A stretch of 64,000 nt of DNA from Vibrio tetraodonis (lineage in GTDB: Bacteria > Pseudomonadota > Gammaproteobacteria > Enterobacterales > Vibrionaceae): NCBI RefSeq assembly GCF_003350295.1, contig NZ_QLYY01000009.1:35924-99923 (forward strand), in the 5' to 3' direction. Shown here one piece after another: positions 43,330-54,745 of the stretch. Every line of letters starts with the position of its first letter. Position 1 is the first letter of the stretch. The position numbers were made by a program, and so were the translations under genes. The notes under the pieces were generated by a model. The model did not search any database, was not told the origin of the DNA, and was given only the letters and a program-made list of their open reading frames with translations.

Positions 43330-45717
43330 TTAATCTCTAAGAGAAGCACCAAATTTTTCGGAAACATGAGCAACAATAGCATCAACTGCGCCTGCAATAT
43401 CCGAGTCTTCCAATGTACGCTCTACTGACTGTAGACTTAGGGCAATGGCAAGGCTCTTCTTGCCTTCTTCTACCCCTTTACCAAGGTAAACATCAAACAA
43501 GCGAACATCTGTGAGGAATTCTCCTCCTTTTTCGAGACACGCTGCAACGATATCGCCAGATGCAACTTCTTCTTTAACAACCAGTGCAATATCACGACGG
43601 TTTGAAGGGAACTTAGAAAGCTGTACCGCTTCTGGGATCACCTTTGTGTTGATAGCAGACCACTCGATTTCAAACACAATAGTGCGACCGTTGAGGCCAA
43701 ACTTACGCTCAAGTTCGGGGTGAACAGTACCAATTACACCGACTTCTTTTCCATCAACCATGATTGCCGCCGATTGACCTGGATGTAATGCCGGATGCCT
43801 TGCCGCAGCAAAAGAATACGCTTTTTCATTCGCAGACAGTTCAAGAATGGCTTCAAGATCGCCTTTCAAATCGAAGAAATCAACCGTGTTGGTTTCTACA
43901 TCCCAATGCTCTTCACTACGAGCACCAGCAATTACACCAGCCAGCATAGGCTCTTGGCGCATGCCGTTTTCTGCAGACTCACATGGGATGAAACGCAAAC
44001 CGTACTCGAATAAACGAACACGCGGCTGCTGACGCTTTTGATTGTGAACAACCGTATTGAGAAGACCTTGAATCAAACCCAGACGCATCGCTGACATATC
44101 AGCAGAAATAGGGAAAGGTAAGATCAGAGGCTCAACATCTGGAACAATGAGTTTTTGTTGCTCTGGCTCAACAAAGCTATAGGTGATAGCTTCTTGGAAA
44201 CCACGGTCTACAAGCAAGTTACGAACACGTTTAAGTGGAATATTCGCTTCTACATGATCGTGCATTTTTAGATCAGCGGCTGGGCTCTGATTTGGAATAT
44301 TGTCATACCCATAGATACGACCCACTTCTTCGATCAAGTCTTGCTCAATGGCAATATCAAAGCGCCACGTTGGTGCAGTCGCTGTCCAGCCTGTTTCGGT
44401 TGTCGAAACCTGCATACCCAAACGCTCCAAAATCTCAACCACATCTGCATCAGCAATATGATGGCCAAGTAGGCGATCGAGTTTAGTTCGGCGTAATGCG
44501 ACAGTATTCGGTGTTGGCAAATCACTGGCTGATTCAACAGCAACCACAGGAGCCACTTCACCACCACAGATATCAACCAGCAACTCGGTTGCTCGCTCCA
44601 TCGCATTTGCTTGCAGGGCGTAATCGACACCACGCTCAAAGCGCATTGATGAGTCTGTGTGTAAACCATAACTGCGAGCACGACCACGAATATAATCAGG
44701 CGCGAAGAAGGCACACTCTAGTAACACATCTTGGGTTTCAGACGTTACACCAGAATCTTGACCACCAAAAATTCCCGCAATTCCGAGTGCTTTATTATGA
44801 TCTGCAATAACCAACGTATCAGCATTCAATTCCGCTTCACTGCCATCAAGAAGTGTCAGTTTTTCACCCTGCTCTGCCATACGAACCACGATACCACCGT
44901 CTATTTTGTTCAGATCGAAAGCATGCATTGGTTGGCCTTGCTCTAGCAAGATGTAGTTCGTAATATCAACAACTGGATCGATAGAACGAATACCACAGCG
45001 ACGCAGTTTCTCTTGCATCCAAAGCGGCGTTTGGGCTTTGACGTTGACATTTTTGACCACGCGGCCTAGATAGCGAGGACATGCCGCTGGCGCTTTAACG
45101 TCAATAGAAACTGTATCGTCAATAGCAGGAGCCACTGGGTTTATTGCTGGCTCAGTGACGTCTGCACGGTTAAGTACACCGACCTCACGAGCAAGACCGC
45201 GAATGCTAAAACAATCAGCGCGGTTTGCCGTTAGATCAACATCAACGGTCACATCATTAAGCCCCAAAAATTGGCGAAAGTCTGTACCAACGACTGCCTC
45301 TTCAGCAAGCTCTATGATGCCATCTGATTCAACATCAATACCAAGTTCTGTAAATGAACAAAGCATACCGTGAGAGGGCTGACCACGCAGTTTTGCCTTC
45401 TTAATTTTAAAATCGCCCGGTAGTACTGCACCGACCGTTGCGACAGCAACTTTTAGGCCCTGACGGCAGTTTGGTGCGCCGCAGACAATATCAAGTAAGT
45501 CAGCTTCGCCAACATCCACTTTAGTCACTCGTAATTTGTCTGCATCAGGGTGTTGACCACATTCAACAACATGACCAACTTTAACGCCCGTAAAAGAGCC
45601 AGCGACAGGCAGAACATCGTCAACTTCAAGGCCTGCCATAGTAATTTGGTGAGTCAACTCATCTGTTGAAACCGAAGGGTTTACCCACTCACGAAGCCAA
45701 GTTTCGCTAAATTTCAT
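43330..45717 (-). CDS. pheT: Phenylalanyl-tRNA synthetase beta subunit
   Basis: 795 residues, full length. Forms the alpha2-beta2 enzyme that charges tRNA-Phe. Domains in order: an N-terminal EMAP/tRNA-binding fold (about 40-150, [21 protein letters not shown]), the B3/B4 editing domain (about 210-370), B5 (about 400-475), the inactive synthetase-like core (about 490-690), and a C-terminal anticodon-binding FDX-ACB domain (about 700-795, [18 protein letters not shown]). It follows pheS by 17 bases. In E. coli ihfA follows pheT; here a terminator and an accessory region follow instead. Confidence 0.97.
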   Translation of the reverse strand: MKFSETWLREWVNPSVSTDELTHQITMAGLEVDDVLPVAGSFTGVKVGHVVECGQHPDADKLRVTKVDVGEADLLDIVCGAPNCRQGLKVAVATVGAVLPGDFKIKKAKLRGQPSHGMLCSFTELGIDVESDGIIELAEEAVVGTDFRQFLGLNDVTVDVDLTANRADCFSIRGLAREVGVLNRADVTEPAINPVAPAIDDTVSIDVKAPAACPRYLGRVVKNVNVKAQTPLWMQEKLRRCGIRSIDPVVDITNYILLEQGQPMHAFDLNKIDGGIVVRMAEQGEKLTLLDGSEAELNADTLVIADHNKALGIAGIFGGQDSGVTSETQDVLLECAFFAPDYIRGRARSYGLHTDSSMRFERGVDYALQANAMERATELLVDICGGEVAPVVAVESASDLPTPNTVALRRTKLDRLLGHHIADADVVEILERLGMQVSTTETGWTATAPTWRFDIAIEQDLIEEVGRIYGYDNIPNQSPAADLKMHDHVEANIPLKRVRNLLVDRGFQEAITYSFVEPEQQKLIVPDVEPLILPFPISADMSAMRLGLIQGLLNTVVHNQKRQQPRVRLFEYGLRFIPCESAENGMRQEPMLAGVIAGARSEEHWDVETNTVDFFDLKGDLEAILELSANEKAYSFAAARHPALHPGQSAAIMVDGKEVGVIGTVHPELERKFGLNGRTIVFEIEWSAINTKVIPEAVQLSKFPSNRRDIALVVKEEVASGDIVAACLEKGGEFLTDVRLFDVYLGKGVEEGKKSLAIALSLQSVERTLEDSDIAGAVDAIVAHVSEKFGASLRD

Positions 45718-45734
45718 AGTGATGGTTCCCTAGA

Positions 45735-46733
<999 letters not shown>

Positions 46734-46793
46734 CTATTGGTAGTTTCCATAAGGTTTCCCGATAGGGATTTCAGGCTTCGTAAATAGCCCTAC

Positions 46794-46822
46794 ATAGTAA
46801 CGAAACCGCTGTATAAAGCCAA
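46794..46822 (-). promoter_or_regulatory. Sigma-70 promoter of pheST
   Basis: On the minus strand TTGGCT (46817-46822) and TACTAT (46794-46799) are separated by exactly 17 bases and point at pheS, whose start is about 75 bases downstream. No Phe-rich leader peptide is visible in that short leader, so the attenuation known from E. coli pheM does not seem to operate here. Confidence 0.7.
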
Positions 46823-47028
46823 TCTGAAAAATGCGCTGAGGGGTAATTTAGTCCAAGTTTTTTGCCTTATGGTCCTCGCTGTGACACTACGACATACGCT
46901 AGCAACAGAAAAACATGTTTCTGGGAGCAATACTTCATCCCTCATAAGGCAACAAGTTGTATAAAATAAAAAGCTGTCTAGAGTTGGGTTAGAGGTTCAT
47001 ACTCAGAGTAAATAGGGAGGAGTTGCCA

Positions 47029-48111
47029 GTGATAAGAACAGCATTATGCTTGGTGTTAACCGCATGGGTAAGCTTTGCGCATAGCCAAGGTTACCAAACT
47101 CAGAAAATTGCATCAGGCCTTAAAGTACCTTGGGGCATGGCATTTTTTGATGCTAATACATTGCTTGTCACTGAAAGAAATGGCCATATACTCGCTCTTA
47201 GTACCATAACCGGAGAGACATCTAAACTGATGGAGAACCCATCTGACCTGTATTCAGCAGGCCAAGGTGGCTGGCTAGACATTGCACTATCTCCATTTGA
47301 AAAAAATAAGTTGTACGTCACGTATAGCCAGAAAACTCATACCGGATCAGACACAGCATTAGCAAGTTTTCTCTATCAATCTGGAAAACTTTCTCAATTC
47401 GAAACCATTTTTACCTCAACCTCTAATTCTGACACAAGCCGACATTACGGAAGTCGCTTAGCTTTTGATAAAGATCATGTATTTATGAGTATTGGTGACA
47501 GAGGAGAAAGGCCAAACGGGCAAGATTTTAGTACTCATGCTGGTTCTATCTTGCGGCTTAATCCAGACGGCAGCCCAGCTAAGAACAATCCTTTTATCTC
47601 AATTCCCAATGCGCAAAAAGCGCTGTGGAGCATTGGCCACAGAAACCCACAAGGTTTGTATTATGATGACGAGTCACAAACCCTTTGGTCAATTGAACAT
47701 GGGCCAAGAGGTGGTGATGAGCTCAATCTTATTAAGAGAGGTGCTAACTATGGCTGGCCAATAACCTCACACGGTAAGGAATATTGGGGACCTATTAATG
47801 TTGCTGATGCTACAGAAAAAGAAGGAGTAGAGTCACCAATTAAGGTTTACATTCCATCAATTGCTCCTGCAAGCCTGCTACTTTATAGAGGTACCCACTA
47901 CCCTGAGTTGAATGGAAAACTTCTCGCCCCAGCGCTAAAGCTCACGCATATCAATGTTATCACTCTCGATAATACTCAATCAGCGATTGAAGAAACTCGC
48001 ATTCTTGAGCATCTCAAAGAGCGGATCAGACATGTGATCGTGAGCCCAAAAGGCGAGATTATTTTTAGTACCGATCAAGGCAATATATATCGCCTTATAA
48101 AAGGCTACTAA
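47029..48111 (+). CDS. PQQ-dependent aldose sugar dehydrogenase (YliI/Asd-like)
   Basis: 360 residues, exported (signal peptide IRTALCLVLTAWVSFAHS). The glucose/sorbosone dehydrogenase six-bladed propeller is recognisable: GLKVPWGMAFF, LLVTERNGHI, GWLDIALSPFEKNKLYVTY, HYGSRLAFD, GDRGERPNGQDFSTHAGSILRLNPDGS, WSIGHRNPQGLYYD and IEHGPRGGDELN. Oxidises sugars in the periplasm with PQQ. GTG at 47029 is preferred: GGAGG lies about nine bases upstream, while the TTG at 47023 is too close. Convergent with the TetR gene, overlapping by four bases. Confidence 0.9.
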   Translation: MIRTALCLVLTAWVSFAHSQGYQTQKIASGLKVPWGMAFFDANTLLVTERNGHILALSTITGETSKLMENPSDLYSAGQGGWLDIALSPFEKNKLYVTYSQKTHTGSDTALASFLYQSGKLSQFETIFTSTSNSDTSRHYGSRLAFDKDHVFMSIGDRGERPNGQDFSTHAGSILRLNPDGSPAKNNPFISIPNAQKALWSIGHRNPQGLYYDDESQTLWSIEHGPRGGDELNLIKRGANYGWPITSHGKEYWGPINVADATEKEGVESPIKVYIPSIAPASLLLYRGTHYPELNGKLLAPALKLTHINVITLDNTQSAIEETRILEHLKERIRHVIVSPKGEIIFSTDQGNIYRLIKGY

Positions 48112-48689
48112 CTGGTAAGATAATGAATCAATTCTTGCTTTAACTCTTTCAACACGCCCGGTTTAGGTTGGGTATGTGAAAGGGTGCGTATCCCGTAAAT
48201 ACCCATGACGACAAACTGGGTCAGTTGTCCGGCAGATTTATGCTTGTTTACGTATCCCGCATCTTGAGCCTGAGAAATTTTGTTCTCAATCGAGCGATGC
48301 CAGTCTTGTAGCATAGAGCTAATGAGCTGCTCGACTTCCGCATCTTGCTGCGCCAATTCACTCAAGGACTTTTGCAATAAACAGTCTTTAATTGCTTCTT
48401 TCTCGCATTCTTCGACCACTGAATCTAGGTAACAGTTTAAGCCATAGAAAACGTTTTCTTGCTCTTTGAACAAGGCTTCAAACTCACGAGATTTGTCATC
48501 ACGATACTGGCCAAGCGCTGCGATCAAGAGCCCACGCTTGTTTTCAAACGCGCAATAAATTGAGCCAGGATGTAGTCCTGTTGCGGCTTTTAGGTCCTGC
48601 ATACTGGTTTTTGAATACCCTTTACTTACAAAGGCTTCCATTGCAGAACGTAGCACTGTTTCACGATCAAATTCTGCGCTGCGCATCAT
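48108..48689 (-). CDS. TetR-family repressor of the adjacent old yellow enzyme
   Basis: 193 residues. The HTH (about 8-55) reads RETVLRSAMEAFVSKGYSKTSMQDLKAATGLHPGSIYCAFENKRGLLIAA, typical TetR with the YxxFxNKxxL closing helix. C-terminal ligand domain has two Cys (EECEKEAIKDCLLQKS). It is divergent from an old yellow enzyme gene with three 16-bp palindromes between them, the layout of NemR-type repressors that sense electrophiles by Cys modification. Start could be GTG 48692, ATG 48689 or ATG 48686. Confidence 0.9.
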   Translation of the reverse strand: MMRSAEFDRETVLRSAMEAFVSKGYSKTSMQDLKAATGLHPGSIYCAFENKRGLLIAALGQYRDDKSREFEALFKEQENVFYGLNCYLDSVVEECEKEAIKDCLLQKSLSELAQQDAEVEQLISSMLQDWHRSIENKISQAQDAGYVNKHKSAGQLTQFVVMGIYGIRTLSHTQPKPGVLKELKQELIHYLTS

Positions 48690-48732
48690 CACTCACATTT
48701 AAATTATCAACAACACCCTACTTTAACGGATT

Positions 48733-48799
48733 TTGAACAGACATTCAAAAAATATGTTGAATGTTCATTCAAATTAGACTAACTTGAATGGACATTCAA
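48733..48799. promoter_or_regulatory. Three-copy TetR operator array
   Basis: Three 16-bp palindromes lie at 48733-48748 (TTGAACAGACATTCAA), 48757-48772 (TTGAATGTTCATTCAA) and 48784-48799 (TTGAATGGACATTCAA). The consensus is TTGAATGNNCATTCAA. They fill the gap between the divergent TetR and old yellow enzyme genes, covering both promoter regions, and end about 20 bases before the enzyme's start. Confidence 0.85.
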
Positions 48800-48819
48800 G
48801 AAATCATCAAGGAAAAATC

Positions 48820-49860
48820 ATGCAACATTTATTCGAACCAATAAAACTTAATCACGCTATTACCCTTAACAATCGCATTATTATGGCACCCTTGACCCGC
48901 TGCATGGCTGATGCCAATCTTGTCCCCACTGATGACATGGTGAAGTATTATGCGCGCCGCGCTGATACAGGGCTTATCATCAGTGAAGCAACCATCATAC
49001 GACCTGATGCGCAAGGCTATCCCAATACTCCAGGCATCTACACTCAAGAACAAATATTAGGATGGCGCAAAGTGACAGATGCCGTTCACCAAAATGGGGG
49101 AAAGATTTTCCTTCAGTTATGGCACACAGGTCGAGTCGCACACCCGCACTTCTATGACGGTGATTATGTACTTGCTCCTTCGGCAATAGGTGTAGAAGGC
49201 ACGGTTCCACGCATGCGAGAGCTCGAATACATCACACCAAAGCCTGCAAGCCGGGAAGAGATCCAAGAGCTGGTTGAAGATTATCGTCAGGCAGCAATTA
49301 ATGCGCTTGAAGCTGGGTTTGATGGCGTAGAAATCCATGGAGCCAATGGCTACTTAATTGATCAATTCTTACACTTTGCCAGCAATCAGCGCGAGGATGA
49401 GTTTGGTGGAAATGCCGAAAATATGGCTCGCTTTGCCTTACAAGTGGTAGACGCTGTATCCGAAGCGATTGGTTCACAAAGGACGGCGCTTCGTCTCTCA
49501 CCTGGAGCGTATTTCAATATGGAATCTGACCCAAGGGACAAACAGGTTTTTGACTACTTACTACAAGCTTTAGAAAGCAGAGAATTATGCTATCTGCATG
49601 TGGGTATATTCGACGATAATATGACTTTTGATTACTTAGGTGGCAAGGTATCTGACTACATGCGTGCTCACTACAGCAACATCTTAATGGGAGTTGGTGG
49701 CTTTACCCCAGAATCGGGCAATGCCGCTTTAGCCGCTGGGAAATTTGATTTATTAGCAATAGGGCGCCCACTAATTGCTAACCCCGAGTATGTTGCTAAA
49801 GTCAAAGCCGGCGAAGCACTTACCGACTACTCGGATGATATGCTCGCACAGCTTGTCTAG
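48820..49860 (+). CDS. Old yellow enzyme-type ene-reductase (NemA-like)
   Basis: 346 residues. FMN-dependent NADPH oxidoreductase that reduces activated alkenes, N-ethylmaleimide and nitro compounds. Signatures: IIMAPLTRCMAD, LWHTGRVAHPHFY, the HGANGYLIDQFLHFASNQREDEFGG block with substrate-binding His/Asn, and FDLLAIGRPLIANPEYV at the phosphate site. The ATG at 48820 follows AAGGAAA; a longer frame from 48784 lies inside the third operator and is not the start. Regulated by the divergent TetR protein. Confidence 0.93.
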   Translation: MQHLFEPIKLNHAITLNNRIIMAPLTRCMADANLVPTDDMVKYYARRADTGLIISEATIIRPDAQGYPNTPGIYTQEQILGWRKVTDAVHQNGGKIFLQLWHTGRVAHPHFYDGDYVLAPSAIGVEGTVPRMRELEYITPKPASREEIQELVEDYRQAAINALEAGFDGVEIHGANGYLIDQFLHFASNQREDEFGGNAENMARFALQVVDAVSEAIGSQRTALRLSPGAYFNMESDPRDKQVFDYLLQALESRELCYLHVGIFDDNMTFDYLGGKVSDYMRAHYSNILMGVGGFTPESGNAALAAGKFDLLAIGRPLIANPEYVAKVKAGEALTDYSDDMLAQLV

Positions 49861-49880
49861 GCATCTATTGTTATTTAACT

Positions 49881-49907
49881 GTAGTGGTCAAGAATATTGA
49901 CCACTAC
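49881..49907. terminator. Bidirectional terminator hairpin
   Basis: GTAGTGGTCAA (49881-49891) and TTGACCACTAC (49897-49907) form a perfect 11-bp stem with a 5-base loop between the ene-reductase and RTX genes. T tracts are weak on both sides. Confidence 0.6.
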
Positions 49908-49916
49908 ATAAGTACA

Positions 49917-52472
49917 TTAGTGATTCAATGGTGACGTCACTAGAATTGAATTTTCCTGAGCCTGAGCACTATTCGATTCTGCAGAAATACCTCCACCCGT
50001 ATCAAAAGAAGCCATGGCTTGAGCGAGACGAGCAGAAGTTTCATAGCGGCCACCCAACAAAGGATCATCCATCTCATCATGATATCTCGTTGTTTGGATA
50101 GCTCCTGTTCGCATATTATAGGTATATAAAGGGTTATTTCCAGAACGATTCCCACCTCCCCATGAAACAAACTCGACATCCTTACCCACATCGATATAGC
50201 TCTTTGTGTCATAGATGACTGGATTATTGCCTCGGCTGGTATCAGCAAACCTTGCCATTCGTGTAAAGCGTATCTTATTTCCCATATCTTGACGGGTAAT
50301 TCTTGAGAATTCATTCACTCCAGCCGTGCGGTCGGTCCATTGCAAACCATCACCTATGTGGAGTTTATCCACTCCAGCACCGCCATAAACCGTTATTTTC
50401 CCTGGATCACTTGCAAGCCTGCCATTGTAGAGAAAATCATTACCGCCTCCAGCGTTAACGGTTAAACTGTCTTGTCTCGTCCGTTTGAAAAGAATTCGGT
50501 CTTGATTATTACTCCCTTGAATGTTGTCGGCGTCGATATATCCTCCCCAGCCCATTTTCCTTGTCATCCAGAGACCTGTCGTTGACACAACCCTGTCATA
50601 ACCTTTATCCCCGTCAAAATTCAAGGTTCTAAAACGACCATTCACTTGTAAGGTATCTTGGCCATCTCTTCCCTGATACTCTAACCTTTTGGTATAGCCA
50701 CCTTTGTACTCCATCATATTAGTGCCGTTACCACCCCTAAATTTAAGCTCTTCATAGTTGCCGCGCTCGACAATCATGGTGTCATCCCCGCTACTACCAC
50801 CGCTGTAACGTACCTTTTTACCACTGAGAACATGTAAATGGTCATTCCCTGTCCCCGAAGAAAATGCAATTTCATCGATGCTACTAGTAATGGTATCATT
50901 ACCTTCTGAGCCATAGATGCGCTCAACGTTTTTAATCGCACTTTGACTGGTTAACTTAAGTTCCATCGACTCTGTCATGTAAGCCTGATCATACCCTTCA
51001 CCACCATCAATCGTATCTTGGGCGTCAAAATAGAGCTTGTCATTACCTTGACCACCAAGCAGGGTATCGGCCCCGGCGTCGCCTCTTAACTCATCGTCAC
51101 CTAGTCCGCCACTCAGTACGTCATCACCTAAGCCACCCGATAATTTGTCGTTGCCCCCATCACCATAGATATTATCGCTATTCTCACTACCGATAATAGT
51201 ATTGTGCAGGTCACCAAAATGGACTTCTTCCACGCCATGGTAATTCTGAGTTAAGGTTAACGATTCTCTCGTTGCCCCTTGATAATGCGCAACATCATGA
51301 CCTTCACCACCAATCACACTGTCATCACCGTCGATATGGAAAACATCGTTACCCGCACCACCATCAAGATGGTTTCGACCTTCTAAGCCCGTGAGCGTGT
51401 CATTACCCGCTCCACCTTCTAATGTGTCGTTACCTACACCACCTGTCAGCGTATCATCACCTTCTTCGCCGTAGAGTTTATCGTCTCCTTCCCCGCCCGC
51501 GAGAAGGTCGTTCTCTGTACCGCCAGTTAGCTTATCATTACCTAGACCGCCGGATAACTCATCCCTGCCCTCTCCACCATCAAGTGTGTCGTCGCCTTGA
51601 CCGCCATCCAGAACATCATTACCGGCTTCGCCTGATAAACTGTCATCGCCACTTTGACCAATAAGTGTATCGTTACCCTCGCCACCTTTTAACGTGTCGT
51701 TCCCTTCACCACCATCAAGGGCATCAGTACCCAAACCGCCTGTTAAAGTATCATTACCTTGACCACCGGCGAGTGTGTCATCGCCACTTTCACCATCTAG
51801 GCTGTCATCACCCTCACCCCCATCAAGCTTGTCGTTATCACGACCGCCAACTAGGATGTCATTGTCGCGACCGCCAGAGAGAATATCTGCGCCATCACCG
51901 CCACTTAATTCGTCTTCACCGTCGCCGCCATTAAGGATGTCATTACCCGCTTTACCGCTCAGCTTGTCATTGCCGTTCAGACCATGTACTTCATCGTTAC
52001 CCGCACCGCCGTCTACGGTATCATTACCATCAGCAGATTCATCGTCTGCATAGATAATGTCATTACCATCACCGCCAAACAGTTGGTCGTCACCATGACC
52101 ACCATTAAGCTCATCATGACCTTGACCACCAACAAGGATGTCATTGCCATTACCGCCATTTAATTTATCTTGACCATGGCCTCCGGCTAATTTGTCGTCG
52201 CCATCGTTACCATTTAAGGTGTCATCGCCATTATCGCCTTGCAAGGTGTCATCACCATCGCCGCCATTTAAAAGGTCATTTCCGTCGCCACCAAATAAAG
52301 TGTCATTGCCATTTTGGCCTTCCACTTCATCATCACCCGTGCCACCTAATACCCTATCATCACCCTCACCAGCGAGAATAAAGTCGTTTCCTCTGCCACC
52401 GTCGATAACATTATTATTTTCATCACCAAATAATGTGTCATCATTTGGAGTACCGTTAATTTCCACTGTCAT
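49917..52472 (-). CDS. RTX (hemolysin-type Ca-binding repeat) secreted protein, 851 residues
   Basis: Almost from its first residues it is a tandem array of GGxGxDxL nonapeptides (about residues 5-365, again 420-500), which bind calcium and fold into a beta-roll outside the cell. A less regular beta-rich part follows (about 500-780, [26 protein letters not shown]). The last 40 residues ([27 protein letters not shown]) match those of the neighbouring RTX protein and look like a type I secretion signal. No signal peptide, lipase or protease domain. ABC/HlyD/TolC genes of a type I system are absent from the window. ATG at 52472 with AAGGAAG. Confidence 0.92.
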   Translation of the reverse strand: MTVEINGTPNDDTLFGDENNNVIDGGRGNDFILAGEGDDRVLGGTGDDEVEGQNGNDTLFGGDGNDLLNGGDGDDTLQGDNGDDTLNGNDGDDKLAGGHGQDKLNGGNGNDILVGGQGHDELNGGHGDDQLFGGDGNDIIYADDESADGNDTVDGGAGNDEVHGLNGNDKLSGKAGNDILNGGDGEDELSGGDGADILSGGRDNDILVGGRDNDKLDGGEGDDSLDGESGDDTLAGGQGNDTLTGGLGTDALDGGEGNDTLKGGEGNDTLIGQSGDDSLSGEAGNDVLDGGQGDDTLDGGEGRDELSGGLGNDKLTGGTENDLLAGGEGDDKLYGEEGDDTLTGGVGNDTLEGGAGNDTLTGLEGRNHLDGGAGNDVFHIDGDDSVIGGEGHDVAHYQGATRESLTLTQNYHGVEEVHFGDLHNTIIGSENSDNIYGDGGNDKLSGGLGDDVLSGGLGDDELRGDAGADTLLGGQGNDKLYFDAQDTIDGGEGYDQAYMTESMELKLTSQSAIKNVERIYGSEGNDTITSSIDEIAFSSGTGNDHLHVLSGKKVRYSGGSSGDDTMIVERGNYEELKFRGGNGTNMMEYKGGYTKRLEYQGRDGQDTLQVNGRFRTLNFDGDKGYDRVVSTTGLWMTRKMGWGGYIDADNIQGSNNQDRILFKRTRQDSLTVNAGGGNDFLYNGRLASDPGKITVYGGAGVDKLHIGDGLQWTDRTAGVNEFSRITRQDMGNKIRFTRMARFADTSRGNNPVIYDTKSYIDVGKDVEFVSWGGGNRSGNNPLYTYNMRTGAIQTTRYHDEMDDPLLGGRYETSARLAQAMASFDTGGGISAESNSAQAQENSILVTSPLNH

Positions 52473-52545
52473 AATATTCTTCCTTAGAATAAAGATTGCT
52501 TTAGATAATTATTTGCTTTTAATTTAAGTCAAACGTAGGGATGTA

Positions 52546-52570
52546 AAGGCCATAATATATTTATGGCCTT
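52546..52570 (-). terminator. Terminator between the two RTX genes
   Basis: AAGGCCATAA (52546-52555) pairs perfectly with TTATGGCCTT (52561-52570) around TATAT, downstream of the 670-residue RTX gene, with TTTAC following on the minus strand. It suggests the two RTX genes have at least partly separate transcripts. Confidence 0.6.
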
Positions 52571-52588
52571 ATCGATTAAAAAAGTAGA

Positions 52589-54601
52589 TTAGTGATTCAA
52601 TAGTGACGTCACTAAAATTGAATTTTCCTGAGGCTGAACACTATTCGATTCTGCAGAAATACCTTCTCCTGTATCAAAAGAAGCCATAGCTTGGGCGAGA
52701 CGAGCGGTACTTTCATAACCTGTACCTAAAATAGGGTTGTCAGAACCAAAACTTGAACGTTTAGAGATAGACATGGTTCTAGTATTCAGTACTGTTACAT
52801 CATTATGACGACTGCTACCAGTTTTCCATGAAATAAATTCGATATCTTTACCTGTTTCTAAATAGCCCTGCGTATCATCGTTAAACGTTACCGTGACACG
52901 AAAGTTATCCGTTGATTCGTAGACATTAATTGTTTTTATATCGCTGTCCGCTATAAAGAGGTTATCTACCCCTTCACCACCATAAACTTTAGCAGCATTA
53001 CCATTGTCACTTAATGACTGCGCTAAAATATAGTCGTTTCCTTTGCCAGTATTAACCGTGGCGCCTTGAACTGACGCATCAAATATAATTCTATCTTGGT
53101 GCCGACTGCAGTTAATTTTTTCAGCCGATAAACTGCCACTATCCATCCATAGCCATTTATCAGCATTGATGGTGTCATTACCATTATCACCAGATACCAC
53201 AAGGTTTTTGTATCTTCCGTTGACTCTAGCGGTATCGTTGCCTTCCCCGCCTTGATACCCAATCTGCTGATACTCACCAAATTTAACTTCTAAATGATCA
53301 GAGCCATGACCTGTTTTAAATGTAACATTATCGACGGCACTCGTTATGGCATCGTTTGCTCTTGTTCCATGAATTACTTCGATATCCTTAATGGCATTTT
53401 CATCACTAAGATCAGCTCTATTGGCAGAAAGGTAAGCTTGGTCAAAGCCGCTTCCACCATCTAACGTATCCTCGCTATCAAAGTAGAAGGTGTCATCGCC
53501 ATCGCCTCCTATTAGCGTGTCTGAGCCTTGTTCACCATACAAAACATCATTACCTTCTCCACCATGTAAGACATCATCTCCAAACCCGCCATATAGATGA
53601 TCATCACCTTTATTACCTGACAGACGATCATTGCCAGCATCACCAAATAATCGTTCGTTATGCTGCGTACCAATGACGGTATTATCTCGAGCGCCAAAAC
53701 GAAGCTCTTCAACACCATCATAGAAATGCTTCAAGGTTATCGTGCTTTTAGTAACCTGTGAAAAGTCAGCGACATCCTTGCCTGAGCCGCCAACCACGAC
53801 ATCATTTTCATCAACGTAGAACAGGTCATCACCCTGATCCCCAAATAATGCGTCTTCTCCATCTCCACCAGTGAGAATATCGTTGCCAGCACCTCCGTGA
53901 AGCCTATCATCGCCAAGCCCACCCTTTATCTGATCGTTTCCATCCTCACCTTTCAGGACATCGTTACCACTACCTCCATCAAGAAGATCATCACCCTCTC
54001 CACCAAAGAGGTTGTCGTGCCCTTCATCACCTGCCAGTGTATCGTTACCTGCCCCTCCTTCGAGGGTATCGTTGCCTTCATTACCACTTAGGTCATCGTT
54101 GCCGCCTAAACCATAAATTTTATCATTGCCAGCGCCGCCTTCAGCCTTATCGTTACCAATACCCGATTGATTGTCAGTAAATATAGTGTCATTTCCATCA
54201 CCGCCAAGTACGGTATCATCACCATGACCACCATTTAGTGTATCGTGCCCTTGACCACCCACTAAAATATCATCGCCATTGCCACCATCTAGACTGTCTT
54301 GTCCATGGCCTCCAGCTAGTCGGTCATCACCGTCTCCTCCACTAAGAGTATCGTCACCCTCATCGCCTTGAAGAATATCTTGGCCATCTCCACCATTTAA
54401 GGTGTCGTTTCCTTCACCCGCAAAAATGATGTCGTTTCCGTTCTCTCCTTCTAGCCTATCGTCACCTGTGCCGCCATAAACATGATCATTTCCTTCTCCA
54501 GCCCAAACCGTGTCGTTACCGCGACCTGCCTCAATTGTATCGTCTCGCTCATCACCAAATAGTGTATCGTCGTTAGGAGTACCAGTTATTACATTCGTCA
54601 T
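52589..54601 (-). CDS. RTX (hemolysin-type Ca-binding repeat) secreted protein, 670 residues
   Basis: Paralogue of the 851-residue protein, shorter by roughly 180 residues, mostly in the repeat array. N-terminal region starts [17 protein letters not shown] and continues as GGxGxDxL repeats to about residue 285, with a second block around 330-385. The C-terminal 40 residues ([27 protein letters not shown]) match its neighbour closely even at the DNA level. Weak ribosome site at the ATG. It sits 144 bases after the Cys-rich paralogue cluster on the same strand. Possible adhesin or matrix protein; no enzymatic domain seen. Confidence 0.9.
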   Translation of the reverse strand: MTNVITGTPNDDTLFGDERDDTIEAGRGNDTVWAGEGNDHVYGGTGDDRLEGENGNDIIFAGEGNDTLNGGDGQDILQGDEGDDTLSGGDGDDRLAGGHGQDSLDGGNGDDILVGGQGHDTLNGGHGDDTVLGGDGNDTIFTDNQSGIGNDKAEGGAGNDKIYGLGGNDDLSGNEGNDTLEGGAGNDTLAGDEGHDNLFGGEGDDLLDGGSGNDVLKGEDGNDQIKGGLGDDRLHGGAGNDILTGGDGEDALFGDQGDDLFYVDENDVVVGGSGKDVADFSQVTKSTITLKHFYDGVEELRFGARDNTVIGTQHNERLFGDAGNDRLSGNKGDDHLYGGFGDDVLHGGEGNDVLYGEQGSDTLIGGDGDDTFYFDSEDTLDGGSGFDQAYLSANRADLSDENAIKDIEVIHGTRANDAITSAVDNVTFKTGHGSDHLEVKFGEYQQIGYQGGEGNDTARVNGRYKNLVVSGDNGNDTINADKWLWMDSGSLSAEKINCSRHQDRIIFDASVQGATVNTGKGNDYILAQSLSDNGNAAKVYGGEGVDNLFIADSDIKTINVYESTDNFRVTVTFNDDTQGYLETGKDIEFISWKTGSSRHNDVTVLNTRTMSISKRSSFGSDNPILGTGYESTARLAQAMASFDTGEGISAESNSVQPQENSILVTSLLNH

Positions 54602-54712
54602 TTTAAATGCCCAATATATTCTTATTACTAATAGCCAGTCACCGTATTTAAAAAATTAAACACGATGACTGATAGAGTTTTAAAATTTGCAAATAGATTA
54701 TTAGGTATCGTT

Positions 54713-54731
54713 TTGATACCTTGTCATCTTT
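54713..54731 (-). terminator. Hairpin after the Cys-rich paralogue cluster
   Basis: AGGTATC (54713-54719) and GATACCT (54725-54731) with a 5-base loop, just downstream of the last gene of the cluster; no strong T tract. Confidence 0.4.
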
Positions 54732-54745
54732 TACCTTTATAGAAA

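Noticed and set aside
51422..52527. Several plus-strand open frames rich in His, Arg, Ser and Pro
   Set aside because: They are the antisense of the GGxGxDxL repeat array of the RTX gene; the repeat keeps the opposite strand open. No ribosome sites or recognisable domains.
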